A stretch of DNA of 49,305 nucleotides from an uncultured Prevotellaceae bacterium (GTDB lineage: Bacteria > Bacteroidota > Bacteroidia > Bacteroidales > UBA3663). Below are positions 40,318 to 49,169 of the stretch, piece by piece. The stretch lies in contig ONNR01000026.1 of the NCBI GenBank assembly GCA_900319235.1, positions 1 to 49,305 of the forward strand, in the 5' to 3' direction. The notes under the pieces were generated by a model. It made no database searches and was not told the origin of the DNA. It saw only the letters and a program-made list of their open reading frames with translations. The translations under genes were made by a program, and so were the position numbers. Numbering within the stretch: position 1 is the stretch's first letter; each line of letters begins with the position of its first letter.

Positions 40318-43068
40318 ATGAAAAAGGGATCTATCCAATCCACGATGCTGACATACCTCCTATTGTCGGGCATAGCAGCTCTCGTTAGTTCCTGCCAGGA
40401 CTACGAACCGTACAACGATCAACATCTTCAAGATGTTGCTTACACCCATGAGTTCGAACGCCAGTTCGGCGAAATCGACCCCAACCAGAACTGGGACCTC
40501 TTCGGGCAATTGGCTCGAAAAAAGGAAGCCCCAACTCGTGCCGACCAATATGTGAGTCAAGTTACTATCACGGATTTAACTACCCCCATCAAAATCACGA
40601 AGGATGAAAACGCGCAATACGAAAAAGTACTTCCAGAAAATGCTGGAGGCCCTGGTGCAGCTTATGCGAACACCAATCTTGGTCGTGTTATACAGGATTT
40701 CGTAGCAACATCGCACACTTTCACAATTGCGCCTGTCCATTGGACAACCAGCGGCACCGATGAGATTGGTATTTATTGGTACACTGACGATGAAAAATAT
40801 GCTGATGTAACCATCATGGGAAATGATGGAGAAATGTACTGGCTAGTGCGTAAAAAGATTCTTGATTGTAAGACGCACCTCTATTATGTCAATGGAAATG
40901 TAGAACGACAAGTTACAGGACAAAATGTTAAAAATGTATTTACAAATGATAATATTTATTTGAACGCTTATCCTATCCAAGTCGAGATTCCAGAGGAAAT
41001 CCCATTCTACGGCTTTTATATAACCCAACGCAGCCCATCATCTGGAACAAGATATTCTGAATCCAAACTTAATACTCCAATCACAGGCTGGGCTTCAGAC
41101 CAGCGACCTTGCTATATCGCCACATTCAATATCCAGCGAGACATTGATGCCAGTTCAAAAGACACCAGAGACTATTTGTGTTTCGAGGATTGGTTTGTAG
41201 GAGGAGATTTTGACCTCAATGATGTTGTATTTACTATAGACGGTTTTGACAATCAGTCAATTGTAGATAGAACTACGACAAACGAGCATGCCATCCTCGT
41301 TTGCGAGGACCTGAAACAATATGATTTTGATTTCAACGACATCGCCCTCGAACTGAAATACACAGAGGAAATTGACAGGGAGTATTTTTGGGACGAACAT
41401 AATGGAAGATACGAATTGGATGAAGAAAACACTAAAACGATAGAAGAGCTCAAAGTGACTGCTTTGGCAGCAGGTGGAGCTTTCGAATCAACAGTATCAT
41501 TCAATAATGAAGAAGATAATTGGAGTTACAACTGGGGTGAGATTCACTCTTTGTTGAATGAGAGCCCTGTTCCTTCTAATTCAAGAAATCATAAAATCAT
41601 TAATGCAGCTCCCACTTACACTGATTTGCATGGTCAATCGATAACCTTCCCTACAGAAGACCATCCTCTTCCTGACAAGAAAGTAGGAGCAGGCAATGGC
41701 CAATATCCCACTTACTTGTCACAGCTCTTTGCTTCCGGCTTTTTTGTTATCCACAGTGAAGAGGAAAACAGAGATGCTGTAAATATCAATTCTAACGGAT
41801 CCTACAGCGAAGGCTCTGCACCCCAGATGATGCTCTTGCCCGAATATTTCGAGTGGCCACAAGAACAAAAGTACATCAAAGAGGCATATACCAAATTCAC
41901 CGACTGGGTACAAGATGTAACTAAAACAGATTGGATACTTAGTTCTCAGGAAGCGGAGCTTATTACAGACCGAGGGAATCTTACTCCTACCAACCAAGAT
42001 ACTCCATCTGAGATTACCCAGTCTTTCCAGCTTACTCATGAAAATGGCACGTTTACATTTACAGGCAGCAATAACCAAACAGTTACCTACAGGAAAGGTC
42101 AATTCCTCGAATTTCCAGCTGAACTTATTGCATTAGTGAACGATAATGCGTCTGCCAAACTTCACATAACTTATTCCATAAAGAGAAATGTAACATATTA
42201 CCTTGACGATGCGGCAGGGCAAGAAATCCTAAAGGACAACACTGGCTCTTCGGGGAACAATTATACAGTCACATATACTATCAGTCCCACAAGACTAAAC
42301 CAAGCAGTCAAAGCAGTTTCTTCCAATGGGAAAGTTGGCATATGGATAGTAGCAAGAGATGAGACTAATAATGTTAATGATATAGAAGTCGAAATCTCAA
42401 AGGCAGAAATTGATATTCATAATGAAACAACAGAAGCACATCATAAGCTATTCGTCAATCCGCTCTTTATGACATTCGAGACTGACACTGAACAACAAAT
42501 AAAAGCTCAATCTTCTACAGGTGGAGTGATTTCGTTTACATCTAGCGATGAATCTATAGTAAAGGTGGAACAAATCGATGCTACTACCGCTAAAGTTTGG
42601 CCAATTGCAGATGGTTACGCCTCCATCGTCGTTAGGGCAGAAGCGCCAACAGTGAATGGAAAGACATACAAACCGACCTCCGAACGAGTCAGTGTCGAAG
42701 TCATCATGGGGTCAAATAACACGGTGATACTTAATTTAGGAGCTACACAAGAAATTGCAGGAGGCTCAGGCGATAATGATCTTACTCATTTCGCATTGTG
42801 TACCACCGTTCGCGATGTCATGGATGATTGGAACAATGGTGCAACCCTCACCGTCACCAAAACAGCTGGCGATGTCGCATACTTCAGGATTCAAAACGCC
42901 AATGGCACTAACATTAGTCAAAAACAGCAAACTACCAATTCAACAACCTTCACTTTATCTGCTAACCAACTTAGACAATGTAGGAATACTGATGGCACTT
43001 ATTCATTCAAGATTCTTCACAGTGGCAATACATATATACAATCTGCAGTCTTAAATAAAAGAAATTAA
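40318..43068 (+). CDS. LruC-domain surface lipoprotein, paralogue 2
   Basis: A 916-residue lipoprotein with the same layout as its upstream neighbour: signal ending LVSSC (Cys26), the almost identical N-terminal module CQDYEPYNDQHLQDVAY, acidic motifs LCFEDWFVGGDFDLNDVVF and LVCEDLKQYDFDFNDIALEL, an Ig-like domain and a beta tail ending YIQSAVLNKRN. Conserved blocks such as APQMMLLPEYFEWPQE and TKTDWILSSQEAELITDRG are shared with paralogue 1. The segments between them, for example residues ~610-700, differ strongly. The pattern indicates an old tandem duplication with uneven divergence. Confidence 0.85.
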   Translation: MKKGSIQSTMLTYLLLSGIAALVSSCQDYEPYNDQHLQDVAYTHEFERQFGEIDPNQNWDLFGQLARKKEAPTRADQYVSQVTITDLTTPIKITKDENAQYEKVLPENAGGPGAAYANTNLGRVIQDFVATSHTFTIAPVHWTTSGTDEIGIYWYTDDEKYADVTIMGNDGEMYWLVRKKILDCKTHLYYVNGNVERQVTGQNVKNVFTNDNIYLNAYPIQVEIPEEIPFYGFYITQRSPSSGTRYSESKLNTPITGWASDQRPCYIATFNIQRDIDASSKDTRDYLCFEDWFVGGDFDLNDVVFTIDGFDNQSIVDRTTTNEHAILVCEDLKQYDFDFNDIALELKYTEEIDREYFWDEHNGRYELDEENTKTIEELKVTALAAGGAFESTVSFNNEEDNWSYNWGEIHSLLNESPVPSNSRNHKIINAAPTYTDLHGQSITFPTEDHPLPDKKVGAGNGQYPTYLSQLFASGFFVIHSEEENRDAVNINSNGSYSEGSAPQMMLLPEYFEWPQEQKYIKEAYTKFTDWVQDVTKTDWILSSQEAELITDRGNLTPTNQDTPSEITQSFQLTHENGTFTFTGSNNQTVTYRKGQFLEFPAELIALVNDNASAKLHITYSIKRNVTYYLDDAAGQEILKDNTGSSGNNYTVTYTISPTRLNQAVKAVSSNGKVGIWIVARDETNNVNDIEVEISKAEIDIHNETTEAHHKLFVNPLFMTFETDTEQQIKAQSSTGGVISFTSSDESIVKVEQIDATTAKVWPIADGYASIVVRAEAPTVNGKTYKPTSERVSVEVIMGSNNTVILNLGATQEIAGGSGDNDLTHFALCTTVRDVMDDWNNGATLTVTKTAGDVAYFRIQNANGTNISQKQQTTNSTTFTLSANQLRQCRNTDGTYSFKILHSGNTYIQSAVLNKRN

Positions 43069-43087
43069 TCCCAAATACACTTATTTC

Positions 43088-43123
43088 ACCGCCGTATGCC
43101 CATCGTCATACGGCGGTATTTTT
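43088..43123 (+). terminator. Terminator after LruC-type paralogue 2
   Basis: ACCGCCGTATG-cccatcgt-CATACGGCGGT followed by a T-rich run, 20 bases after the stop. The stem base ACCGCC/GGCGGT is the same as in the terminator at 40031. Confidence 0.92.
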
Positions 43124-43191
43124 TCAAAAGCGATGCAAGTTTTTCGGATGTCGTGCATTTAGGGGGTAAAGAACCAAACAAACATTTTGAC

Positions 43192-43863
43192 ATGAAAAAG
43201 ATTGCATTCAAGAATCATTCCACAAAGTTGTGCTTAGTCTGCACGCTGCTTCTTATGGCTCCTTTGTTCGCCTCCTGCGACCTAGATGACAAGGAAGAAC
43301 CCATTATTATCATCGAACCTCCTATGGGAGGATTTATCATCGACGAAGACGGCATCCCTCGACGGGATGATGGAACAACACAATTATCGGAAAACGAGCA
43401 GCGACTGATAAAGAATGAGGTCATCGGCCATGGCTGGAAATGGCTCAACACCTACGAAATCAACGAGCATGGGGCACTAGTTTATCAAGATTACTTCAAG
43501 GAGAACCCTACAGCAAGATGCTGTAACTACTATTTCCCTTCGGCTAACGAGATGACCACCTACTCCTATCTCTATGGAGCCAAAGAACCCGGATATTTCG
43601 ATTGGACAATCGCCATCGACTACACCAAGGGCGATGTGTGTCTCAATGCCCCTGGCGATAAATATTTCCTTCTGAACTTCCTGTCAGTCTTCAAGCTCGA
43701 CGGACTATGGTACATCACGACAATCGAACGCCTTGGTATGAACGGCAATGGCATTGGAATGACCCAAAGCGGTTTCGGCGTTTCGGAATACGTCCGCATG
43801 ACAGACGAAGAACTAGCCAAATTCCAGCATGACTATAAAGTCGATTGGAGAATGGTAAACTGA
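43192..43863 (+). CDS. Lipoprotein of unknown function
   Basis: A 223-residue lipoprotein with signal ending PLFASC (Cys27), followed by an acidic then Ile/Pro-rich linker (DLDDKEEPIIIIEPPMGGF). The mature part is compact with LSENEQRLIKNEVIGHGWKW near the start, a Cys-Cys pair in ARCCNYYF, and beta-rich C-terminal strands (FLLNFLSVFKLDGLWYITTIERL). ATG 43192 is taken because the earlier open codons begin inside the terminator of the preceding gene. I do not recognise the family. It may belong functionally with the LruC-type genes, but the terminator makes it a separate transcript. Confidence 0.8.
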   Translation: MKKIAFKNHSTKLCLVCTLLLMAPLFASCDLDDKEEPIIIIEPPMGGFIIDEDGIPRRDDGTTQLSENEQRLIKNEVIGHGWKWLNTYEINEHGALVYQDYFKENPTARCCNYYFPSANEMTTYSYLYGAKEPGYFDWTIAIDYTKGDVCLNAPGDKYFLLNFLSVFKLDGLWYITTIERLGMNGNGIGMTQSGFGVSEYVRMTDEELAKFQHDYKVDWRMVN

Positions 43864-43872
43864 TCATTATCC

Positions 43873-43949
43873 CGAATTATAGAATTTAAGAATTATTGAG
43901 ATGAATCCATATTGGTTATTCACAATTTTTTAATTCGATAATTCGTGAT
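43873..43949. repeat. Inverted short-repeat element, AATTCG family, copy 2
   Basis: The left arm CGAATTATAGAATTTAAGAA steps at about 10 bp. The right arm TTAATTCGATAATTCGTGA is nearly the same as that at 10351-10371. The core has GGTTATTCAC. It begins about ten bases after the lipoprotein stop. Confidence 0.7.
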
Positions 43950-43964
43950 GAATACAATAAAAAA

Positions 43965-43997
43965 ACAACTCACGCAAAACGAAATTGCGTGAGTTGT
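43965..43997 (-). terminator. Terminator of the helical lipoprotein gene
   Basis: ACAACTCACGCAA and TTGCGTGAGTTGT form a perfect 13-bp stem with a seven-base loop. On the minus strand it is followed by a T-rich run (plus-strand A-run 43957-43964). Confidence 0.92.
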
Positions 43998-44017
43998 ACA
44001 TTTTAAATATAATAAGA

Positions 44018-44545
44018 TTACTTAAGAAGGTCCTTAGCCTTGTTGGCAGCCTTGTCGACAGCATCCTTGCCAGCCTGCTTGGCAGCATCGGTAGCTTCGT
44101 TCACCTTATCCTTGGCAGCATCGACAGCATCCTGGCCAGCCTGCTTGGCGGCATCGGTAGCTTCGTTCACCTTATCCTTGGCAGCATCAACAGCGCCCTG
44201 TCCAGCCTCCTTGGCGGCATCAGCAGTTTCCTTAGCCTTGGCAACCACTTCTTCCTTAGCGGCCTTGAAGCTTTCGGTCAACTCATTGAATTTGGCCTTC
44301 TGCTCCTCAGTGAAATCACCAGCCTTGGCCTGGAGCTCATCGATCTCCTTCTGTACCTTCTCGATAGCTTCTACACTACCACTCTCAACTGCTGCCTTGA
44401 GGTCAGCAGCGGCCTGCTCAACAGTGACGGGAGCCTCTGCTACTGCAGGAGCTGGTTCAGCGGCTGGTTCAGCCTTCTTCTCATTACCACTACATGCGCT
44501 GAGCACAAGGGCTGCAGCTGCGAAAAGAACAAAAAACTTTTTCAT
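44018..44545 (-). CDS. Amphipathic-helix repeat lipoprotein
   Basis: A 175-residue lipoprotein (signal MKKFFVLFAAAALVLSAC, Cys18) followed by a Pro/Ala/Glu linker (EKKAEPAAEPAPAVAEAP). The remainder is Ala/Lys/Glu-rich and helical. Residues ~105-170 repeat a 22-residue unit DAAKDKVNEATDAAKQAG-q/k-DAV, i.e. two 11-residue periods, as in LEA or apolipoprotein-like helices. At DNA level the repeat is 66 bp and nearly exact. A role in envelope spacing or stress protection is conceivable but not shown. ATG 44545 is preferred to an upstream start because the promoter lies at 44585. Confidence 0.87.
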   Translation of the reverse strand: MKKFFVLFAAAALVLSACSGNEKKAEPAAEPAPAVAEAPVTVEQAAADLKAAVESGSVEAIEKVQKEIDELQAKAGDFTEEQKAKFNELTESFKAAKEEVVAKAKETADAAKEAGQGAVDAAKDKVNEATDAAKQAGQDAVDAAKDKVNEATDAAKQAGKDAVDKAANKAKDLLK

Positions 44546-44584
44546 TTTACCAAATGTTTTAAATAGGTTATGTACAATCGGTTG

Positions 44585-44616
44585 CAAAGATAAAGAGTAT
44601 TTATAATTGCACCAAA
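44585..44616 (-). promoter_or_regulatory. Promoter of the helical lipoprotein gene
   Basis: On the minus strand TTTG (44616-44613), 20 bases, then TATCTTTG (44592-44585). Its match and spacing are as good as those of the tRNA and small-RNA promoters, implying strong expression. Confidence 0.85.
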
Positions 44617-44702
44617 TATTTTCACCAAAACTTAACAATTTTGGCTATATTTGGTCCATTTTGCTATCTGATAGGTTGAAAATAAGGCACATAAAATACA
44701 GA

Positions 44703-45641
44703 TTATCCGTGCGGATTCGTATTTCTCTCCCAGAACACGCCATCCGCATATCCTTGAATTCCAGCATCATCTTTGGCCAAAGCGAGGCGTTTCAGTGCCC
44801 AAAGGCAATATTCCTCGTTCTGTTCGATGCCACAAAAATGACGACCTAATTTGCTTGCCACCACGCAACTCGTTCCACTGCCCATAAATGGATCGAAGAC
44901 TACATCGCCTTCCTTGCTCGAAGCGAGGATGAGCTTGGCAATAAGTTTCTCGGGCTTCTGTGTCGGATGATCAGTGTTCTCATGCATCGACCAGAAAGGC
45001 ACGCTGATGTCATCCCAGAAGTTCGAAGGATAGGTCAAGCGGTATTTCCCATCCGCACCTTCCTCCCAATCCTTCGGTTCTCCGTTCACCTTATAGGGAG
45101 CCAGCACACGGCGCTTCATCATCACGGCTTCCACATTGAAATAATAATGCTGCGGATCCTTCACCGCAAACCAGATGTCCTCCATCGAGTTCTTCCAGTT
45201 GTTCTTGGCGCCTCTCCCCTTTTCGCGCTGCCACGTGATGCGGTTCAAGATGGCCAGTTCGTCGGACAGAACGCGCTGCATCGCGGCCGTGCATCGCCAG
45301 TCGCCGCAGAGATAAAGCGAACCCGTAGGTTTCAACTTTTGACAAACAGCATGCATCCACGAGCGCAGATATTCCTCATATTCCTGATCGTTGCGCGCAG
45401 TGAACGAACTGCCTCCAAAGTCGCGTGTCAGGTTGTAGGGCGGATCAAGAATGATGAGGTCGGCCATCTCGTCGGGAATCCATTGCATCGCCTCCATCAT
45501 ATCGGCACAGATTACGGCATTGAGCCAAGAAGATGGGTTTCCCTGCCGAAGATCTTCTATCGATTTCAGCAAGGCTCGCAATGCAGGACGTTCGGCATCC
45601 TCAAGCAGAAGTGTACGATTGTTAGAGGCTCGTTGCTTCAT
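44703..45641 (-). CDS. Orphan DNA methyltransferase, beta class (N6-A or N4-C)
   Basis: A site-specific DNA amino-methyltransferase of 312 residues. The catalytic motif IV, LIILDPPYNL, comes at about residue 84 and motif I, VFDPFMGSGTSCVVA, near 248, so the order IV-to-I places it in the beta class. The target recognition region would lie between them (about residues 130-240, including WQREKGRGAKNNWKNSMEDIW). No restriction endonuclease, specificity subunit or Vsr gene is nearby, so it is probably a solitary regulatory or protective methylase. Its start overlaps the end of the MATE exporter gene by 20 bp, making co-transcription likely. The recognised sequence cannot be predicted here. Confidence 0.9.
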   Translation of the reverse strand: MKQRASNNRTLLLEDAERPALRALLKSIEDLRQGNPSSWLNAVICADMMEAMQWIPDEMADLIILDPPYNLTRDFGGSSFTARNDQEYEEYLRSWMHAVCQKLKPTGSLYLCGDWRCTAAMQRVLSDELAILNRITWQREKGRGAKNNWKNSMEDIWFAVKDPQHYYFNVEAVMMKRRVLAPYKVNGEPKDWEEGADGKYRLTYPSNFWDDISVPFWSMHENTDHPTQKPEKLIAKLILASSKEGDVVFDPFMGSGTSCVVASKLGRHFCGIEQNEEYCLWALKRLALAKDDAGIQGYADGVFWERNTNPHG

Positions 45642-47010
45642 GATGTCTGGTTATTTTGCGGAAGCGAAGGAGGTAAAGTATGCCAACGACAGTCAGGCCA
45701 AAGGGCATACCCATCCAAATGCCGTAGCATCCCCAATCCATAACGATTCCAAACAAATACGACATGGGAATGGAGATCACGACGTAGGCCAGAAAAGAGT
45801 ACTTCATCAGCACTTTCACTTCGCCATAGCCGCGAAGGGCGTTGACGTAGGCCGTCTGCAATCCGTCGCCGAACTGATAGAGAATGACGGGAACAGTCGT
45901 GGCAGCCACAATTTCGGAAACACGTTGGAACATCTCCGCATCGGCCGAGTTGACGAAGAGTGCTGCCAGTTCGTGACGAAAACCGAAGACCAAAGCCGAG
46001 GCGATGATGCCCGTGAGCAGAATCATCTGATAACCAGCATTTGCTGCACAGCGCACGCCATGATTGTCTTCGAGTCCATGATAATTGGCCACACGAATGG
46101 CGATGGCCGTGCCGATGCCGATATAGAACATATAGATGAGTGAGGCGATGGAGTTCATCACCTGGTGCGAAGCCAAAGCCGAGGCTGCATCCCAAGTCTT
46201 GCCGCCCCAACCCAACATCAGCGCGGCTCCTGCAAAGGCAGCCAGTTCGAAACTCATCTGCACACCGATGGGCCAGCCCAGTTTGTTGAGTTGTACGATG
46301 CGCGGCCATGACACTTTGGCCTTCTTCCAATACTTCATATAGTCTTCGTAGCGCTTTGTACCGAAGACGACAAAGAGGAAAAGCACCACCATCAGCAGAC
46401 GGCTCGTTGCCGTAGCGTAAGCTGCACCTTCGATACCCATTTCGGGGATGTGGAGCGTGTCATTGCCGAAGATGAGGAGCCAGTTGAACAGGATGTTCCA
46501 AACATTGCTGGCAAGGAGAATCCACATTGACAGTTTCGTGTCGTTGATGGAATCGGCGAAAGGCTTGAAGGCTGACGAGAATCCGAAAAGGAGAAGCGAA
46601 GGGAGCAGGATGAGATAGTAACGCTGCATCAGGGGCAACAGTTCGGGATCGAGCCCCATCATGGGCAGACAGAAGTAGATGCCCGTCATTACCAAGGTCA
46701 GGAGAAGCATCTGCAACATATCAGCCACTATGCTCGCCTTGAGCACCTCGGCAATCTCCCGGTTCTTGCCCTGCGTATAAAGCGAACCGATCACGGCTAC
46801 CGCACCCTGCGAGAAGCCCAACGAAAGGATGATAGCAAAGACCAGGATCGAATTGACGAAGCCTACTGCCGACAGTTCCTGCGCATGATGTTGGCCCACC
46901 ATGATGGTATCGGCCATACCTTGCAGGGTAAAGCCGATCTGTGCAATCAAGATGGGCACGCCAAGCCGCGTCAATGCAGCGTATTCCTTCGGATAAAATG
47001 CTCGCTTCAT
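45622..47010 (-). CDS. MATE family multidrug/metabolite exporter
   Basis: A twelve-helix inner-membrane exporter of 462 residues. The first helix region contains RLGVPILIAQIGFTLQGMADTIMVGQ, matching the MATE start (P-x-x-x-x-x-x...D-x-x-x-V/M-G). The second half repeats it with KLGWPIGVQMSFELAAFAGAAL. These antiporters use Na+ or H+ gradients to expel cationic compounds. The ATG at 47010 directly precedes the first helix (MKRAFYPKEYAALTRLG). A GGGA-family repeat lies just upstream. Confidence 0.92.
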   Translation of the reverse strand: MKRAFYPKEYAALTRLGVPILIAQIGFTLQGMADTIMVGQHHAQELSAVGFVNSILVFAIILSLGFSQGAVAVIGSLYTQGKNREIAEVLKASIVADMLQMLLLTLVMTGIYFCLPMMGLDPELLPLMQRYYLILLPSLLLFGFSSAFKPFADSINDTKLSMWILLASNVWNILFNWLLIFGNDTLHIPEMGIEGAAYATATSRLLMVVLFLFVVFGTKRYEDYMKYWKKAKVSWPRIVQLNKLGWPIGVQMSFELAAFAGAALMLGWGGKTWDAASALASHQVMNSIASLIYMFYIGIGTAIAIRVANYHGLEDNHGVRCAANAGYQMILLTGIIASALVFGFRHELAALFVNSADAEMFQRVSEIVAATTVPVILYQFGDGLQTAYVNALRGYGEVKVLMKYSFLAYVVISIPMSYLFGIVMDWGCYGIWMGMPFGLTVVGILYLLRFRKITRHHEATSL

Positions 47011-47019
47011 GTTTTAGCT

Positions 47020-47157
47020 TTAGGGATATTAAGGGATTATTAGGGATTCTAAGGGATTTTAAGGGACGTTACTTCCCCTTTTCGAGAATAAGGTCCCTAA
47101 AAACATACGTCCCTTAATATCACTTCATATCCCCAAATATCCCTTAAAATCCCTTAG
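47020..47157. repeat. Inverted 10-bp repeat element, GGGA family, copy 3
   Basis: The left arm steps AGGGATATTA, AGGGATTATT, AGGGATTCTA, AGGGATTTTA. The right arm is the inverted series ATCCCTTAAA/CCCTTAGTAC. The core is GGGACGTTACTTCCCC, hairpin CCTTTT...AATAAGG, then AAACATACGTCCCTTA. It occupies the gap between the hydroxyacid dehydrogenase stop and the MATE start almost completely. Confidence 0.9.
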
Positions 47158-47162
47158 TACTC

Positions 47163-48125
47163 TTAGTTCACCACATTCTGAGGTATTCCACTCAGATAGG
47201 CGCGGACATTGTCGAAAGCGATCTTGTCGAGGCGTTCGCGGGCAGCACGGGTAGCCCAGGCAATATGCGGGGTGATGTAGCAGTTGCGAGCTCCGATGAG
47301 GGGCGAACCTGCGCGAGGCGGTTCCTGCGTCAGGACATCGACACCTGCGGCATAGATCTTACCGCTGTTCAACGCATCGACCAAAGCCTGCTCATCGATG
47401 AGCGGGCCACGACCTGTGTTGATGAGGATGGCCGAAGGCTTCATCAGCGCCAGGCGCTCCCGGTTCACCAGATGTTTTGTTTGCGCATTGAGCGGGCAAT
47501 GCAGGCTCACCACATCAGCTGTGCGAAAGACATCCTCGTAGCTGGCAGCCTTTTGGATGCCCATCTCTGCCAAAGCCTCCTCGCTCTTCGAGCTGTAGGC
47601 CATCACCTTCATGCCAAAGGTCTGAGCGATGCGAGCCACAGCACGTCCGATGTTGCCGAGTCCTACGATGCCGAGGGTAAGGCCATCAAGTTCGATGAGT
47701 TCGCTGTCCCAAAAGCAGAAGTCCTTGGAGTTCTGCCACGCTCCATTTGCTACACGTTCGGCATGCTGTGCTACATGATGCGTGATGTTGAGCAAATGAG
47801 CGAAGACCATCTGAGCTACCGACAGTGTGCTGTAGGCCGGAATGTTAGTCACGATGACGCCATGCTTAGAGGCAGCTTCCAAATCCACGACATTATAGCC
47901 CGTAGCGAGCACACCGATATATTTTAAAGCTGGCAATGCCTCGATAACCTTTGCTTCGAAAACAACCTTATTGGTCAAAACAATCTCTGCATCCTTGCAA
48001 CGCTCCACGGTCTCTTCAGGAGCCGTGCGTTCATAAACTGTGAGTTCACCCAGAGCCTTCCAAGGCTCCCATCCGATATCGCCGGGATTGGCGGCATAGC
48101 CGTCGAGCACAACAATCTTTTTCAT
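47163..48125 (-). CDS. D-2-hydroxyacid dehydrogenase (hydroxypyruvate/glycerate type)
   Basis: An NAD(P)-dependent oxidoreductase of 320 residues interconverting a 2-oxoacid and a D-2-hydroxyacid in the cytoplasm. ATGYNVVDLEAASKHGV and NIPAYSTLSVAQMVFAHLL are substrate-domain blocks. TLGIVGLGNIGRAVA near residue 148 is the nucleotide-binding glycine loop. INTGRGPLIDEQALVDAL carries the catalytic Arg region, followed by a Glu in VDVLTQEPP and the His in YITPHIAWATRAARERL. The overall pattern is closest to glycerate dehydrogenase/hydroxypyruvate reductase. ATG 48125 (MKKIVVLDGY) fits the family start; 15 further open codons upstream are AT-rich leader. Confidence 0.93.
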   Translation of the reverse strand: MKKIVVLDGYAANPGDIGWEPWKALGELTVYERTAPEETVERCKDAEIVLTNKVVFEAKVIEALPALKYIGVLATGYNVVDLEAASKHGVIVTNIPAYSTLSVAQMVFAHLLNITHHVAQHAERVANGAWQNSKDFCFWDSELIELDGLTLGIVGLGNIGRAVARIAQTFGMKVMAYSSKSEEALAEMGIQKAASYEDVFRTADVVSLHCPLNAQTKHLVNRERLALMKPSAILINTGRGPLIDEQALVDALNSGKIYAAGVDVLTQEPPRAGSPLIGARNCYITPHIAWATRAARERLDKIAFDNVRAYLSGIPQNVVN

Positions 48126-48169
48126 AAGTATGTAACTGAAATTAACAAAATTATATGTATTATTAAACA

Positions 48170-48264
48170 CGAATTACCATGAATTATCATAAATTATTAT
48201 AATGTTATTCCTATCGAATAAAGATACTTACTGAAAAATTAATGATAATTCGCGATAATTCTTG
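48170..48264. repeat. Inverted 10-bp repeat element, AATTCG family, copy 3
   Basis: The left arm CGAATTACCATGAATTATCA steps at 10 bp and continues TAAATTATTATAAT. The right arm is AATGATAATTCGCGATAATT. The core TTATTC-ctat-CGAATAA is itself palindromic. It lies between the TrmH-family stop and the dehydrogenase start. Confidence 0.75.
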
Positions 48265-48273
48265 TTAAAAAAC

Positions 48274-49104
48274 TCACTTCCGAAGTTCCCAGAAAGCGAC
48301 GGCGGCGGCCGCAGCGACGTTGAGCGAATCGACGTTGTGGAACATTGGGATACGCACTACGTAATCGGCATCGGCGATGGTCTCTTTCGCCAAGCCGTCT
48401 CCTTCGGTGCCCATCACGATGGCCAGACGGTGCACTTCTTTCAGACGCGGATCATCAAGCGGAATACTGTCGTCCGACAATGCCATGGCAGCCGTCTGGA
48501 ATCCATACCGATGCAGGCTGGGCAATGGCTCGCGCAGATAAGTCCAAGGCACGAGGAATACAGAGCCCATCGACACACGCACGGCACGACGATTCAAAGG
48601 GTCGCACGAAGTCGGGGTCAGCAGCACAGCATCGATGCCGAGGGCAGCCGCCGAACGGAAGATAGCACCGATGTTTGTCGTATCGACCACGCCATCAATC
48701 ACTACGACGCGTCGGGCATCGCGCAACATATCCTCTATCCTCGCCCGCTCTCCGACTTTTTCGGCCAAACTCGGTGTAGCCTCAGGCCTTCGCATCGCGC
48801 ACAGCACGCCACGCGTCAGGTTGTAGCCTGTCAATGCTCCGAGCATCCCGCGCTCACCTGTATAGACGGGCATGTCACCGCATCGACGGATGATGTCCGC
48901 TGCGTCGCCCGTGATATGCCTTTCTTCGCAGAGCAGGGCCATCGGCTCATAGCCTTTGTCGAGGGCCACTTGGATGACCTTCGGACTCTCGGCAATGAAG
49001 ATTCCCTTCTCGGGTTCAAGCCTGTTGCGCAGCTGTGCTTCGGTGAGCACGCTGAAAATATCGACACCTGGGTCGCTGAGTGAATGGATACGGATGATGG
49101 ACAT
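48274..49104 (-). CDS. TrmH-family (SPOUT) RNA 2'-O-methyltransferase
   Basis: An AdoMet-dependent RNA ribose methylase of 276 residues. An N-terminal ~100-residue substrate-binding domain (LEPEKGIFIAESPKVIQVALDKG) is followed by the knotted catalytic domain. Motif 1 is VVDTTNIGAIFRSAAALGI (N-x-G-x-x-x-R), motif 2 LAIVMGTEGDGL and motif 3 IPMFHNVDSLNVAAAAAVAFWE, all intact. Whether tRNA or 23S rRNA is the target cannot be told from this. Confidence 0.92.
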   Translation of the reverse strand: MSIIRIHSLSDPGVDIFSVLTEAQLRNRLEPEKGIFIAESPKVIQVALDKGYEPMALLCEERHITGDAADIIRRCGDMPVYTGERGMLGALTGYNLTRGVLCAMRRPEATPSLAEKVGERARIEDMLRDARRVVVIDGVVDTTNIGAIFRSAAALGIDAVLLTPTSCDPLNRRAVRVSMGSVFLVPWTYLREPLPSLHRYGFQTAAMALSDDSIPLDDPRLKEVHRLAIVMGTEGDGLAKETIADADYVVRIPMFHNVDSLNVAAAAAVAFWELRK

Positions 49105-49169
49105 TTTTTTTTTGAATTGTTTAGCTCAAAGACAGCATTTTTTGAAACCGTCGGCCTTTCGCACCCTCC

